Source: Roseburia sp. 499
Lineage (GTDB): Bacteria > Bacillota > Clostridia > Lachnospirales > Lachnospiraceae
Direction of reading: 5' to 3'
NCBI RefSeq assembly: GCF_001940225.2
Contig: NZ_CP135164.1
Location: 682,001 to 746,000 of the forward strand
DNA length: 64,000 bases
Of the stretch, positions 53,253 through 61,849 are shown piece by piece. Positions within the stretch are counted from its first letter, which is position 1; each line of letters starts with the position of its first letter. The notes beneath the pieces were generated by a model. The model ran no database searches. It worked only from the letters and a program-made list of their open reading frames with translations, and had not been told where the DNA came from. Both the position numbers and the translations under genes were made by a program.

Positions 53253-55427
53253 GTGAAGGATAATAGAGGATTATCACTGGTAGAATTGGTTGCTGTTGTG
53301 GCAATTATGTTAATTTTGTCAACAGCAGTGATAGGATTTGTAGCGGCGGGAATGCGGCATTATCAGGAAGCACGTTCCGAAGTGAACCGGCAGAGTGAAG
53401 CTCAGATGGTGTCCAATCAGCTACAGGATCTTTTGATAGATACTGCTAATGGGGTCAAGTATGATGATAGCTCTAAAGAATTATGGGCATATACTACGGA
53501 AGCAGAAAGTGGAACCAGTATTTATACAGCTACGAAAATAAATTGGGATAGACCTACAGAAAAGTTGTTGTTTTCTAAATACATTTATAATCCTGAAGGT
53601 GGCGGTGGTTATACTCAGGTTGAGGATGGCGTGGATCAGTTATTAGCAGAACATGTCAGTGACTTTACAGCGGATTTGTCTCGGTTAGAAAATGAAAATA
53701 TTATTACATTTGGGATTGAAATTACAATACAGGAAAAATCCTACCACACGGAAGGCGTTGTAACCCTTAGAAATAAGTTGAAAGAGGTAGCGGACGAGAA
53801 TGAGGCATTTAAAGATGTCGTGGTGGAATTGAATCCTATTGTGAAGAACGTTGTTATCAGTCCTTCCAGTGCATGTATGTGGCAAGGGGGGAATTATTCA
53901 GGTTTTACAGCAGTAGTAAATGGTGTGAACTATCCGGCACAGGATGTTTCATGGAAATTTTCAGAGGCAACGGTAGCTGCATTGACAGATGCAGGAACTA
54001 CAATTGATTCGAATTCCGGTATGGTTACACTGGGAGAAAATGAAACATGTGAGAGTCTTACAGTTGTGGCAACTTCACTGGAAAGTACCAAAAATCAGCC
54101 CGACAGCAGTAAATGGGTAAGTGGGAATGCAACAGTTCTTAATAAGTATGTTACCGGAATTCAGATGGGAGCATTAGAAAATACCGCAAATCTCAGTGCT
54201 GAGGCAACATTGTCAGTAAATGGTGTAAACTTTGAAGGGAACGAGGACTTGTCAGGAAATATAAGTTTTGAGATTACCGATGAAACCGGTGCTGAGGCAA
54301 CAGATATCCGAACCAGCGTAAGAAGTGCCGGACAGCAGGTGGCAGGTCAGAAATCAGAATATATTTTAAAGATATTTGCAACTTCAGATAAGTATAAGGG
54401 AAAAACAGTATACGTCCGCCCAAGTATTAGTTTTAACGGAAAGACTTGGAAAGGTGCAGAGCAAACTGTTACTTTTAAAGAGCGTAAGATAACAAGTCTT
54501 ACCTTGGAGGTGCAAGATGAGAATGGAAACTGGATGGAATGTGGCAATACTGCTTATAATGGAAAACGCGGAGAGGTATTGAAGTTTAGAGTAAAAGTTT
54601 CCTATGGTTCCGGCGATTCTTTAAATACTGAGTTTGAAACCTATTGGTTGCCGGGAGATAGTGAATGGTCAGAATATCTTACTTGGTCTGTGACAAAGGG
54701 TGGTAAGGAAACGCAAGACTATGGAGATGTAGCTGAGCTTGTGAATAACGGAACCTTTACTCTTGGGGATTTAGAACGTTACAATGTGGCGAATCAGTAT
54801 TCCTTTGCTATCAATGTAGGATATAAAGACGCCGCCGGTTCTGCAAGTGGTCAGAGCATAAAAATATCAATACCGGAGGTTTCTATATCTGTTTTAGAAC
54901 GGCATGATGGTCAGTCAAAAGAATTTATGACAAATGGTGAAAGTCAAAATCTTCATTTTGTAGTGTCAGGGCTTGATGCTAGCTTATATGATATTACCAT
55001 GGAGAGTGTAGAACAAAGTGTAATGCAGCAGGGAAATGTAAGAATTTCCGGAGACTTAGTAATATTGACACCACAAAAAGCGGGCAAAGCCGACATAAAG
55101 TTCAATCTTGTGGATAAAGCGGGAAATATAATTCAGAAAGGAAATAAGGACATTAATGTTAACTTCCCGTTAGAGGTTGGAAATAAAAATCTCTATGTTA
55201 GAACCGGTGCATTTGGAAACTATGATTATACTTTGATAGAAAGTTCTATGTATGTTCCTGTAAAAAATTATAGTACAAAAGGAACTACGGCTTATTCCAT
55301 TAATGGTGTTAAGGTGGAGTATCGAACAACCAGTGGATTATTTGGAACAGACAAGACAGTAACAATTAATGATGGAAATAAGTATACAAGTGTCAGCCAT
55401 GATGGCGAACAAATATGGTACAGATAG
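53253..55427 (+). CDS. Giant PilW-like prepilin with Ig-like domains
   Basis: The start is GTG behind GGAG. The 724-residue protein has leader ending NRG, cut before LSLVELVAVVAIMLILSTAVIG, and a PilW/GspJ-like neck (RQSEAQMVSNQLQDLL). From residue ~190 it continues as repeated beta-sandwich segments of Big_2-like style (VVISPSSACMWQGGNYSGFT, VSWKFSEATVAAL, then a second set from ~295). Usual PilW proteins are 200-350 residues, so this looks like a minor pilin fused to an adhesin-like stalk. The Ig-like call rests on sequence pattern only. Confidence 0.85.
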   Translation: MKDNRGLSLVELVAVVAIMLILSTAVIGFVAAGMRHYQEARSEVNRQSEAQMVSNQLQDLLIDTANGVKYDDSSKELWAYTTEAESGTSIYTATKINWDRPTEKLLFSKYIYNPEGGGGYTQVEDGVDQLLAEHVSDFTADLSRLENENIITFGIEITIQEKSYHTEGVVTLRNKLKEVADENEAFKDVVVELNPIVKNVVISPSSACMWQGGNYSGFTAVVNGVNYPAQDVSWKFSEATVAALTDAGTTIDSNSGMVTLGENETCESLTVVATSLESTKNQPDSSKWVSGNATVLNKYVTGIQMGALENTANLSAEATLSVNGVNFEGNEDLSGNISFEITDETGAEATDIRTSVRSAGQQVAGQKSEYILKIFATSDKYKGKTVYVRPSISFNGKTWKGAEQTVTFKERKITSLTLEVQDENGNWMECGNTAYNGKRGEVLKFRVKVSYGSGDSLNTEFETYWLPGDSEWSEYLTWSVTKGGKETQDYGDVAELVNNGTFTLGDLERYNVANQYSFAINVGYKDAAGSASGQSIKISIPEVSISVLERHDGQSKEFMTNGESQNLHFVVSGLDASLYDITMESVEQSVMQQGNVRISGDLVILTPQKAGKADIKFNLVDKAGNIIQKGNKDINVNFPLEVGNKNLYVRTGAFGNYDYTLIESSMYVPVKNYSTKGTTAYSINGVKVEYRTTSGLFGTDKTVTINDGNKYTSVSHDGEQIWYR

Positions 55428-55442
55428 AAAGGTAGGAGTGGC

Positions 55443-58400
55443 ATGAAGAAAGTAGTAAAAAGAACGTTGTCAGGTACATTATGTGCGATTCTTGCTGTCT
55501 GCCTGTATCTGGGCTCTGTCATTCAAGAGGTGCAAGCGGGAATCATAGCCAATAACGCAAGTGCAGATACAAAGAAGGTTTATACAGAGAAGGATTCAAA
55601 TTATAAGAGCGGAACGGCAGAAAATCCACTGACTATTTTAGAGATTGTGCCGAACCATAGTATGGCAAAGATTGGTTATCTCATACCGGGATGTGAACCA
55701 ATTGACATGAATAAGTTAAAAACAGATGATACGGTATTTGGAACATATCGTTCTATGTTTGCTACCAGTAACAATGGAGAAGAAACAGCGGTTACTGTGG
55801 AAGATGTAGATTTAAAAAAATTTGCAGATCAGCTTCCTTCTAAAGCTACGGTACGGGAACCATGGCAGGATAAAGAACTGTTGAAATCCATGGCACCTGC
55901 AGATATTAATTGGGTAACGCAAGAAACGAATTTTGGTATGTGGCGATTTGTGATTAACGCATATACGGAAACGGGATATTATCAGTATGTAGAAGACGGA
56001 ACAGGATATTTTAATCTGGAAAACAGAGATACTGCACCGGAGTTTGTATATGATGAAAATCATAAGGGAAGTTATAACTGGGTAGAAGCAGAAAATACAG
56101 AAGGAATTACGACAGATTATACTGCGGATTGTGTTTGGACAACAAGAACTTCGAATTACTATTTTGAATATAAAGAGCGTGCTATTACCAATAATGATTT
56201 ACTGATAAAGAATACATTTGATACTTCTTCGCAAGAAGGATTTGTTTCTCAGGTTATTACGCTGACACCGGAAGAACTAAATAGTGAGGAGAATCTTAAA
56301 TTAATTGATACAGTGGATTTGATTGTCATTGGGCAGGATGCAGAGACTGATATACGCAAATTGTGGAATGCAATGCGTGATGATGAAGATTTGGATCCTG
56401 TAGATGAGAATGCGCCTACTAAATTCAGTCAGAATGATTTGCCATGGGCTGCGGTAAAGCGTATTGTAGAAAGAATGGCGTCCGAGAATCCATCAGCATT
56501 GATTTTAGATAAGACCACTTATGATAATGGTGGAAGTACGAACCTTACCAAGCTTGCTATTATGTTGTTAGAGTATGATCCTACATTGTTTATCGATTGC
56601 TATTTTGATAAGATTGATGGAAACGGAACATATACGGATAGTAATAAGGTTGCACATGCAGAGTGGGTATGTAGTGAATATCCGGAGCAGAATACATTTG
56701 ATTTAAATCTGGCAAAGAACAAGAATATTAACTTGGAAGCAGGGAATGGAGTAATTGCAGACAATATATATGCGTATAACGGATATAATGTTTTTACGCA
56801 TGGATATGGCGATAAAAAATACAGTGAGACTACATTGAACAAAGAAGCCTTTGATTATTTCGAGGAAATAAATGGAAGCAGACCGGAAGCACTTAGTGCC
56901 AGTGAATTTGTTCAGTACATATTAAATGGTAATCGCTATAAGACCTCTATGAGAATTTTGGAGGTGGAACCAACGAATTCCTTTATCTATCCGGGAGATG
57001 ATTATATAGATACCACCAAGGATGATAGTTGGGTGGAATACTATCGCGCATTGGTTCCATGGATGAAGGGAGATTTAAAACAGCTGGTGAAGAATGGTAA
57101 AATAGAAATCGTAACCATGCCAAGTTGGGAATTCATCGGTAAAATAGAAGATTTGAACGCTGAGTATGATATGATTGTTTTTGGACCAAAGCAGAATAAG
57201 GCAAATGGTTCGGAAGGATATAATGATACCGATATGAATGGGCTGATTTATAGTAGTATCGGAGATAAGGTGTTAAAAAATGCGAGTGCAGTTCGTAAAT
57301 TTCATGAAATGCAAAGTGGTGAAGCAATGCGTTATTCCGGCAATGACTTGACAGAAAAGAAGTTTGTCGAAGTAAAGAATTTCTTGAAGGGCGGAAAACC
57401 GGTAGTTGTGGATAGCGTATTTTATACCAAAGGTTCTACAGGAATTAGCACCAATACAGTAAATAAAGTTACAGTAGATGAAAGCTCTTATGCATATCAG
57501 TTGTTTGCTCTTAAAGGAACAGAAGAAGGCAGGAATATTTTTGTAACCGACCGGCTGGATATGTCAGAGATGAAAAAATTATTGTCCAGAGAAAGCTGTG
57601 AAATTGAGTTTTATACCGCAGATGGTGGAAAGGGTTATCCGACAGAATATAAGTATGAGACGAAGAGTGATGGAAGTATTAATGGTGATACAGTAACTTA
57701 TGTGGATTCTCAGACGTTTGCTTATCAGTTCCGAATTAATGGTACGCAAAGTCAGAATTATGGGGTAAAACTTTACATTGACAGAAATGGTGATGGTATA
57801 TATAAAGGCTCTTTGAAAGAAAATGTTTTAGGACAGAATGAGGATGAGTCGGAAGAAATTGAAGGGCTTACCGTAACAGATATGTATGGAAATCCTGTGG
57901 ATGCCAATAGTCTCAAGGCTGGTGTCTGGTATCGGGTATCCAAGGAATTGCCTGCAAATTATTTGGGAATTTTACCATGGAAGTTGGAGTTATATGATAC
58001 TGCCAATACCATGATTCGTGATAATGTGGTGAAATATTCTGCAATTAAGACTACAGCAGAGAATCGAGAGAAAATAAAGGTGTTGCAGATGAATCTGGTG
58101 GTCAATCTGGGAACAAACGATTCTCAGCCCGATGGAGTTGTTATGGCAACAGAGGGGTACAAAAGTGACGATCTAAATGCCAAGAAGTTTCAAAAATATC
58201 TGGGCGCAGTAAATGACTTTGATGTTACAGTAGAAGTGTTGTCAAATAAAGCTTGGAATCAAATGTTTGGAAAAGGAAGCAACAAGTCAGATGAGGAAAA
58301 AATAGAAGATTGGAAAGCATATCTGGATGAGTATGATATGTTGATGATTGGATATATGGATGTTGCGCAGTTTACAAGTAATAATGTTTTTCAGGCCGGA

Positions 58401-59978
58401 TTTGAATATTTTGTCAGTCAGAACAAGAGCGTCATCTTATCTCATGACATAGTGAAGGATGAAAGCTACAAATGGGATTCCGGAGTTTCCGGTAAGATGT
58501 CTAATTATGATGATAACATTCGTGATTTGTTGAGTCAGCGACGATATAATAGCAGTTATGTGAAACTAAAAGATAAGGAGGTTGCTTTAGTTTTAGACCA
58601 GACATTGAAAGATCATAAGGAACATAATAATGATATTACCTCTCTTACCACAACCAATGAGAATGGGGAATTGGTACCGAATTACGGTGATAATAGTACG
58701 AATTTTTATGTGAAGTATGGACCAAATTCGAATAGTAATAATAAAGGGGCAAAATCTGATAGAGATTGCCATACAACGAATCCGAGTTTCCCATCTACAA
58801 CCACATATGTGAATATTAACAATTCCGGGCAGATTACCAATTATCCTTATACATTGGGAAGTGTCATTAAGGTTGCAAATACACATGCTCAGTATACCCA
58901 GTTAAATTTGGATGATGAAGATATGGTGGTATGGTATTCACTGACGGATTGGTATTCGAAAGATTATGCAGATGAAGTAAAACAGATTTCAGGAAGTAAT
59001 GCAAAAGGGAAATCGGAATTCGGGCGAGGTTTATATTCCTCTAGGGAAAGTGATGTAAGAAATAATTTCTATATCTACAATATAGGAAATATCACCTATA
59101 CAGGTATGGGACATTCGGGATATAAAGATGGGGCAACCTTGCCGGATGATGAGGTAAAACTTTTTGTAAATACCATGATTAGTTCGTATCGTGCTACCTC
59201 AGATAATCCATATGCAGAGGTAACCAATGCAGATAAGGTAGAGAACAGCAAGAATGATGTATATCTGTATGTGCCTATGGATGAGGCGAATTTTGACTAT
59301 ACCAATGAAAATATTCAGGTGAAATTTAAGATAACGGATCCTAGTTGGTTGCAGACACAAGATAAGGATACCTATTTGCAGTTTACCACGGATAAATTAG
59401 GAACAGAACCGCTTACCAATCAGATGCCTTTGTATCTGGAGAGAACCGGCAATCTGGCAGGAACAACGGAGCTTACATCGAAGGATAGATATGTATATTT
59501 GAAGAAACCTGCAAATTGGAGTGACAATATTTCCTGTTATATATATTCTGGTATTGATGAGTCTAATAAAAATGCATCGTGGCCGGGAGTAGAAATGGAA
59601 AAAGTCAATGGAGAAGGCTTGTATCGCTGTAAGGTTCCATCCTCCATTATTAGTCCACTAGTGATATTTACGGATGGAAAGAGTCAATATCCGGGGCAGA
59701 ATCAGCCTGGTTTGAGTTATAGTGGTTCTTCCATGATAGCAGACGGGACAAAATATTGGAACTGGACGGCTTATCCGGAAGAGAAACAGCAGGCATATCA
59801 GGTGGATGTCGATGGTAGTTATTACTTTAATGTAAGTTATCAAGAACTGATAAATCAGGGACAGTTGGAATACTATTTGTGTTTGAAGTCGTCCTATAAG
59901 AAAAATGGAAATACAGTTATGAACAAAGAAGTAACCAAGGTAACTGTGCTTCCAATGCCATTATTTGACTTGAATTAG
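55443..59978 (+). CDS. 1511-residue secreted DUF5057-like protein with probable CBM26
   Basis: A signal peptide (MKKVVKRTLSGTLCAILAVC onward, probable cut after VQA at 32) leads into a long outside protein without a membrane anchor or LPXTG. The motif LTILEIVPNHSMAKIGYLIPG at ~62 and MRILEVEPTNSFIYPGDDYI at ~502 fit DUF5057, a family of large lachnospiral surface proteins. Residues ~1348-1438 resemble a CBM26 starch-binding module (VYLKKPANWSD, then NASWPGVEMEKVNGEGLYRC and VIFTDGKSQYPGQ). AAAGGTAGGAG precedes the ATG. It is the last gene of the pilus operon, 15 bases behind the giant PilW-like gene. Confidence 0.87.
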   Translation: MKKVVKRTLSGTLCAILAVCLYLGSVIQEVQAGIIANNASADTKKVYTEKDSNYKSGTAENPLTILEIVPNHSMAKIGYLIPGCEPIDMNKLKTDDTVFGTYRSMFATSNNGEETAVTVEDVDLKKFADQLPSKATVREPWQDKELLKSMAPADINWVTQETNFGMWRFVINAYTETGYYQYVEDGTGYFNLENRDTAPEFVYDENHKGSYNWVEAENTEGITTDYTADCVWTTRTSNYYFEYKERAITNNDLLIKNTFDTSSQEGFVSQVITLTPEELNSEENLKLIDTVDLIVIGQDAETDIRKLWNAMRDDEDLDPVDENAPTKFSQNDLPWAAVKRIVERMASENPSALILDKTTYDNGGSTNLTKLAIMLLEYDPTLFIDCYFDKIDGNGTYTDSNKVAHAEWVCSEYPEQNTFDLNLAKNKNINLEAGNGVIADNIYAYNGYNVFTHGYGDKKYSETTLNKEAFDYFEEINGSRPEALSASEFVQYILNGNRYKTSMRILEVEPTNSFIYPGDDYIDTTKDDSWVEYYRALVPWMKGDLKQLVKNGKIEIVTMPSWEFIGKIEDLNAEYDMIVFGPKQNKANGSEGYNDTDMNGLIYSSIGDKVLKNASAVRKFHEMQSGEAMRYSGNDLTEKKFVEVKNFLKGGKPVVVDSVFYTKGSTGISTNTVNKVTVDESSYAYQLFALKGTEEGRNIFVTDRLDMSEMKKLLSRESCEIEFYTADGGKGYPTEYKYETKSDGSINGDTVTYVDSQTFAYQFRINGTQSQNYGVKLYIDRNGDGIYKGSLKENVLGQNEDESEEIEGLTVTDMYGNPVDANSLKAGVWYRVSKELPANYLGILPWKLELYDTANTMIRDNVVKYSAIKTTAENREKIKVLQMNLVVNLGTNDSQPDGVVMATEGYKSDDLNAKKFQKYLGAVNDFDVTVEVLSNKAWNQMFGKGSNKSDEEKIEDWKAYLDEYDMLMIGYMDVAQFTSNNVFQAGFEYFVSQNKSVILSHDIVKDESYKWDSGVSGKMSNYDDNIRDLLSQRRYNSSYVKLKDKEVALVLDQTLKDHKEHNNDITSLTTTNENGELVPNYGDNSTNFYVKYGPNSNSNNKGAKSDRDCHTTNPSFPSTTTYVNINNSGQITNYPYTLGSVIKVANTHAQYTQLNLDDEDMVVWYSLTDWYSKDYADEVKQISGSNAKGKSEFGRGLYSSRESDVRNNFYIYNIGNITYTGMGHSGYKDGATLPDDEVKLFVNTMISSYRATSDNPYAEVTNADKVENSKNDVYLYVPMDEANFDYTNENIQVKFKITDPSWLQTQDKDTYLQFTTDKLGTEPLTNQMPLYLERTGNLAGTTELTSKDRYVYLKKPANWSDNISCYIYSGIDESNKNASWPGVEMEKVNGEGLYRCKVPSSIISPLVIFTDGKSQYPGQNQPGLSYSGSSMIADGTKYWNWTAYPEEKQQAYQVDVDGSYYFNVSYQELINQGQLEYYLCLKSSYKKNGNTVMNKEVTKVTVLPMPLFDLN

Positions 59979-59995
59979 AAAAAGTGGGAATTTTT

Positions 59996-61608
59996 CAGCA
60001 TTGAAAGGTAAAAATAATTCGCACTAAATCATATGAAATTACTGTGGTTTTCTCTGTAATAAGGTAAAATAGAAGAAAAACTTTATCGCAGAGGTGCAAA
60101 ATGAGCCGAGAGCAGGAAAGAATCAGAAAGAAACTTGAAAACAATCCCATTGCTGAATGTAATAAGATTCAGAACAGATTTTGTCCGGAACTATTTTCGA
60201 TGTTCGGCAGAGTAAAAGATCCCCGTAATCAGAGTTACATTGATTATTCTTCAAGAGTCATGCTTGGAACTATGTACTATAAAAGTATTGCAGGGATTTC
60301 GAGCATGCAGGAAATGACAAGAACCTTTAATGATGAGAAAATCTGCAGAAATTTATACAGATTCATGGGAGAAGAAGTAAAAGATTATATGCCCCATGGT
60401 GTGACAGAAAATGAATTTCTGGAAAGATTAGATCCAAGGGAGTTAGAGAATGTTCAGCAGAATATCGTATATTCCATGATTCGTCGAAAGACCTTTGATA
60501 ATGCCAAGGTGTTAAAGAAATGGCAGATTATTGTAGATGCAACCGAATTGGACGAAGGATACCAAAAGAAGAATGAGCATTATCTGAGCCGGTGTTACAA
60601 CAGAGGCTCAGATAAAGAGTACATTAAGTATCACAGAAGCATACTTGAGGCAAAAATATACTTTGGAGAAAATCTTGTATGCAGTATTGCATCAGAAACA
60701 ATAGAAAATTCGGAGAAATATATAAATCAAAGTGATGAAGCAGTAAAACAGGATTGCGAAAGTAAAGCTTTTGTAAGACTTGCTGCCAAAATCAAACAGA
60801 AATTCCCGAGGCTGCCAATTATCATTACGGCAGATGGACTGTATGTTACAAAAACAGTTTTACAGATATGTAAAGATTATCATTGGGATTACATTATCCG
60901 ATATAAAGAAGGCTGCGCTTCATCAATAGCTAAAGAATACCGTGCACTTCCGGAAAAAGAAACAATTGGAACTGATATAGAGTATCAGAATAAAATCATG
61001 TTCAATGACTTTGACGTGAATCTAATCTATTATCGGGAAAGGTGGATTGTAAAAGGTGAAGAGAAAGAAAGAGAGTTTGCCTGGATTACAAGCATCGAGA
61101 TTACGAAAAGTAATGCAAAAAAAATCGTACGTGCCGGACGTAACAGATGGAAAATAGAAAATCAGGGATTTAACCGCCAGAAGCATTGGCAGGGAGATAT
61201 AGAGCACGCATGTAGTTGGAATGAGCGGGCACAGAAGAATCACTATCTGATGGAACAGATAGCGGATTTTGTGAAGCAGCTATATGAGTATTTCTATCTT
61301 GAAAAAAATGGAATAAAAAAGCTGCAAAAAAATATATCTCCTGAATTGTTAGCCAGCTTTGGACGGCAACTAACAGAAACAGAAGATATACCAGTTCAAC
61401 TGAATAACTCAGTTCAAAACTGAATTAATTGTAGCAAAGAAGGTGATGCCTGCCAAGAGGAAAATGCAAAATTTATTCACAATTTTTTTTGACAGGAATT
61501 TGTGTAAGTATGCAATGTGGATAACTTAAGACATTTTCACACGAAATGTCGAAGATAAGCATTTTACGGAAATGGTAGGCTATAAAACAAATTTACCTTT
61601 CAATGCTG
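59996..61608 (+). mobile_element. Insertion sequence with 17-bp inverted ends and 9-bp target duplication
   Basis: CAGCATTGAAAGGTAAA (59996-60012) and its exact reverse complement (61592-61608) are the ends. GGAATTTTT flanks both sides (59987-59995 and 61609-61617). The element is 1613 bp, with one transposase gene. It landed 17 bases after the stop codon of the last pilus-operon gene. Confidence 0.93.
60101..61423 (+). CDS. DDE-type transposase (IS4-like or ISNCY group)
   Basis: This intact 440-residue transposase has likely catalytic residues D146 (IIVDATELDEG), D245 (IIITADGLYVT) and E353 (RWKIENQGFNRQKH). The N-terminal part (MFGRVKDPRNQSYIDYSS) is typical of a group of clostridial IS4-like elements. 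The exact family is not settled from sequence alone; the 9-base target duplication should help. CGCAGAGGTG precedes the ATG. No frame damage is seen. Confidence 0.9.
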   Translation: MSREQERIRKKLENNPIAECNKIQNRFCPELFSMFGRVKDPRNQSYIDYSSRVMLGTMYYKSIAGISSMQEMTRTFNDEKICRNLYRFMGEEVKDYMPHGVTENEFLERLDPRELENVQQNIVYSMIRRKTFDNAKVLKKWQIIVDATELDEGYQKKNEHYLSRCYNRGSDKEYIKYHRSILEAKIYFGENLVCSIASETIENSEKYINQSDEAVKQDCESKAFVRLAAKIKQKFPRLPIIITADGLYVTKTVLQICKDYHWDYIIRYKEGCASSIAKEYRALPEKETIGTDIEYQNKIMFNDFDVNLIYYRERWIVKGEEKEREFAWITSIEITKSNAKKIVRAGRNRWKIENQGFNRQKHWQGDIEHACSWNERAQKNHYLMEQIADFVKQLYEYFYLEKNGIKKLQKNISPELLASFGRQLTETEDIPVQLNNSVQN

Positions 61609-61626
61609 GGAATTTTTGTTTTTACC

Positions 61627-61655
61627 TAGACAAATGAAAGAATTAATGCTATTCT
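61627..61655 (+). promoter_or_regulatory. Promoter of the PTS gene
   Basis: TAGACA (61627-61632), a 17-base spacer and TATTCT (61650-61655) lie just outside the IS, so the insertion stopped ten bases short of the -35. Confidence 0.6.
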
Positions 61656-61663
61656 ATATACAT

Positions 61664-61738
61664 AGTATGTTACTGGAACAGCAGGCATTAACTATACATA
61701 AATCAAGAGGATATTTATGTGTGTTAATGCCTTTTTTT
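61664..61738 (+). promoter_or_regulatory. BglG/LicT-type antiterminator site (RAT) with overlapping terminator
   Basis: ATGTTACTGGAACAGCAGGC (within 61667-61687) follows the RAT pattern of TGTTACTG, then GCAGGC. It overlaps the left arm of a terminator: GGCATTAAC (61684) with GTTAATGCC (61723), an inner ACATAAAT with ATTTATGT, then seven T. A phosphorylated BglG-family protein would bind the RAT and allow transcription of the PTS gene. Confidence 0.8.
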
Positions 61739-61849
61739 ATATCATAGGAAAGAACTTACGAAAAAGAAGTCAATCATAGGTTATAAAGCACAAAAAGGCT
61801 GGATAATATACAAAGTATCCCCTAAAAATAAAAAAGGAGTGAGTAACAG

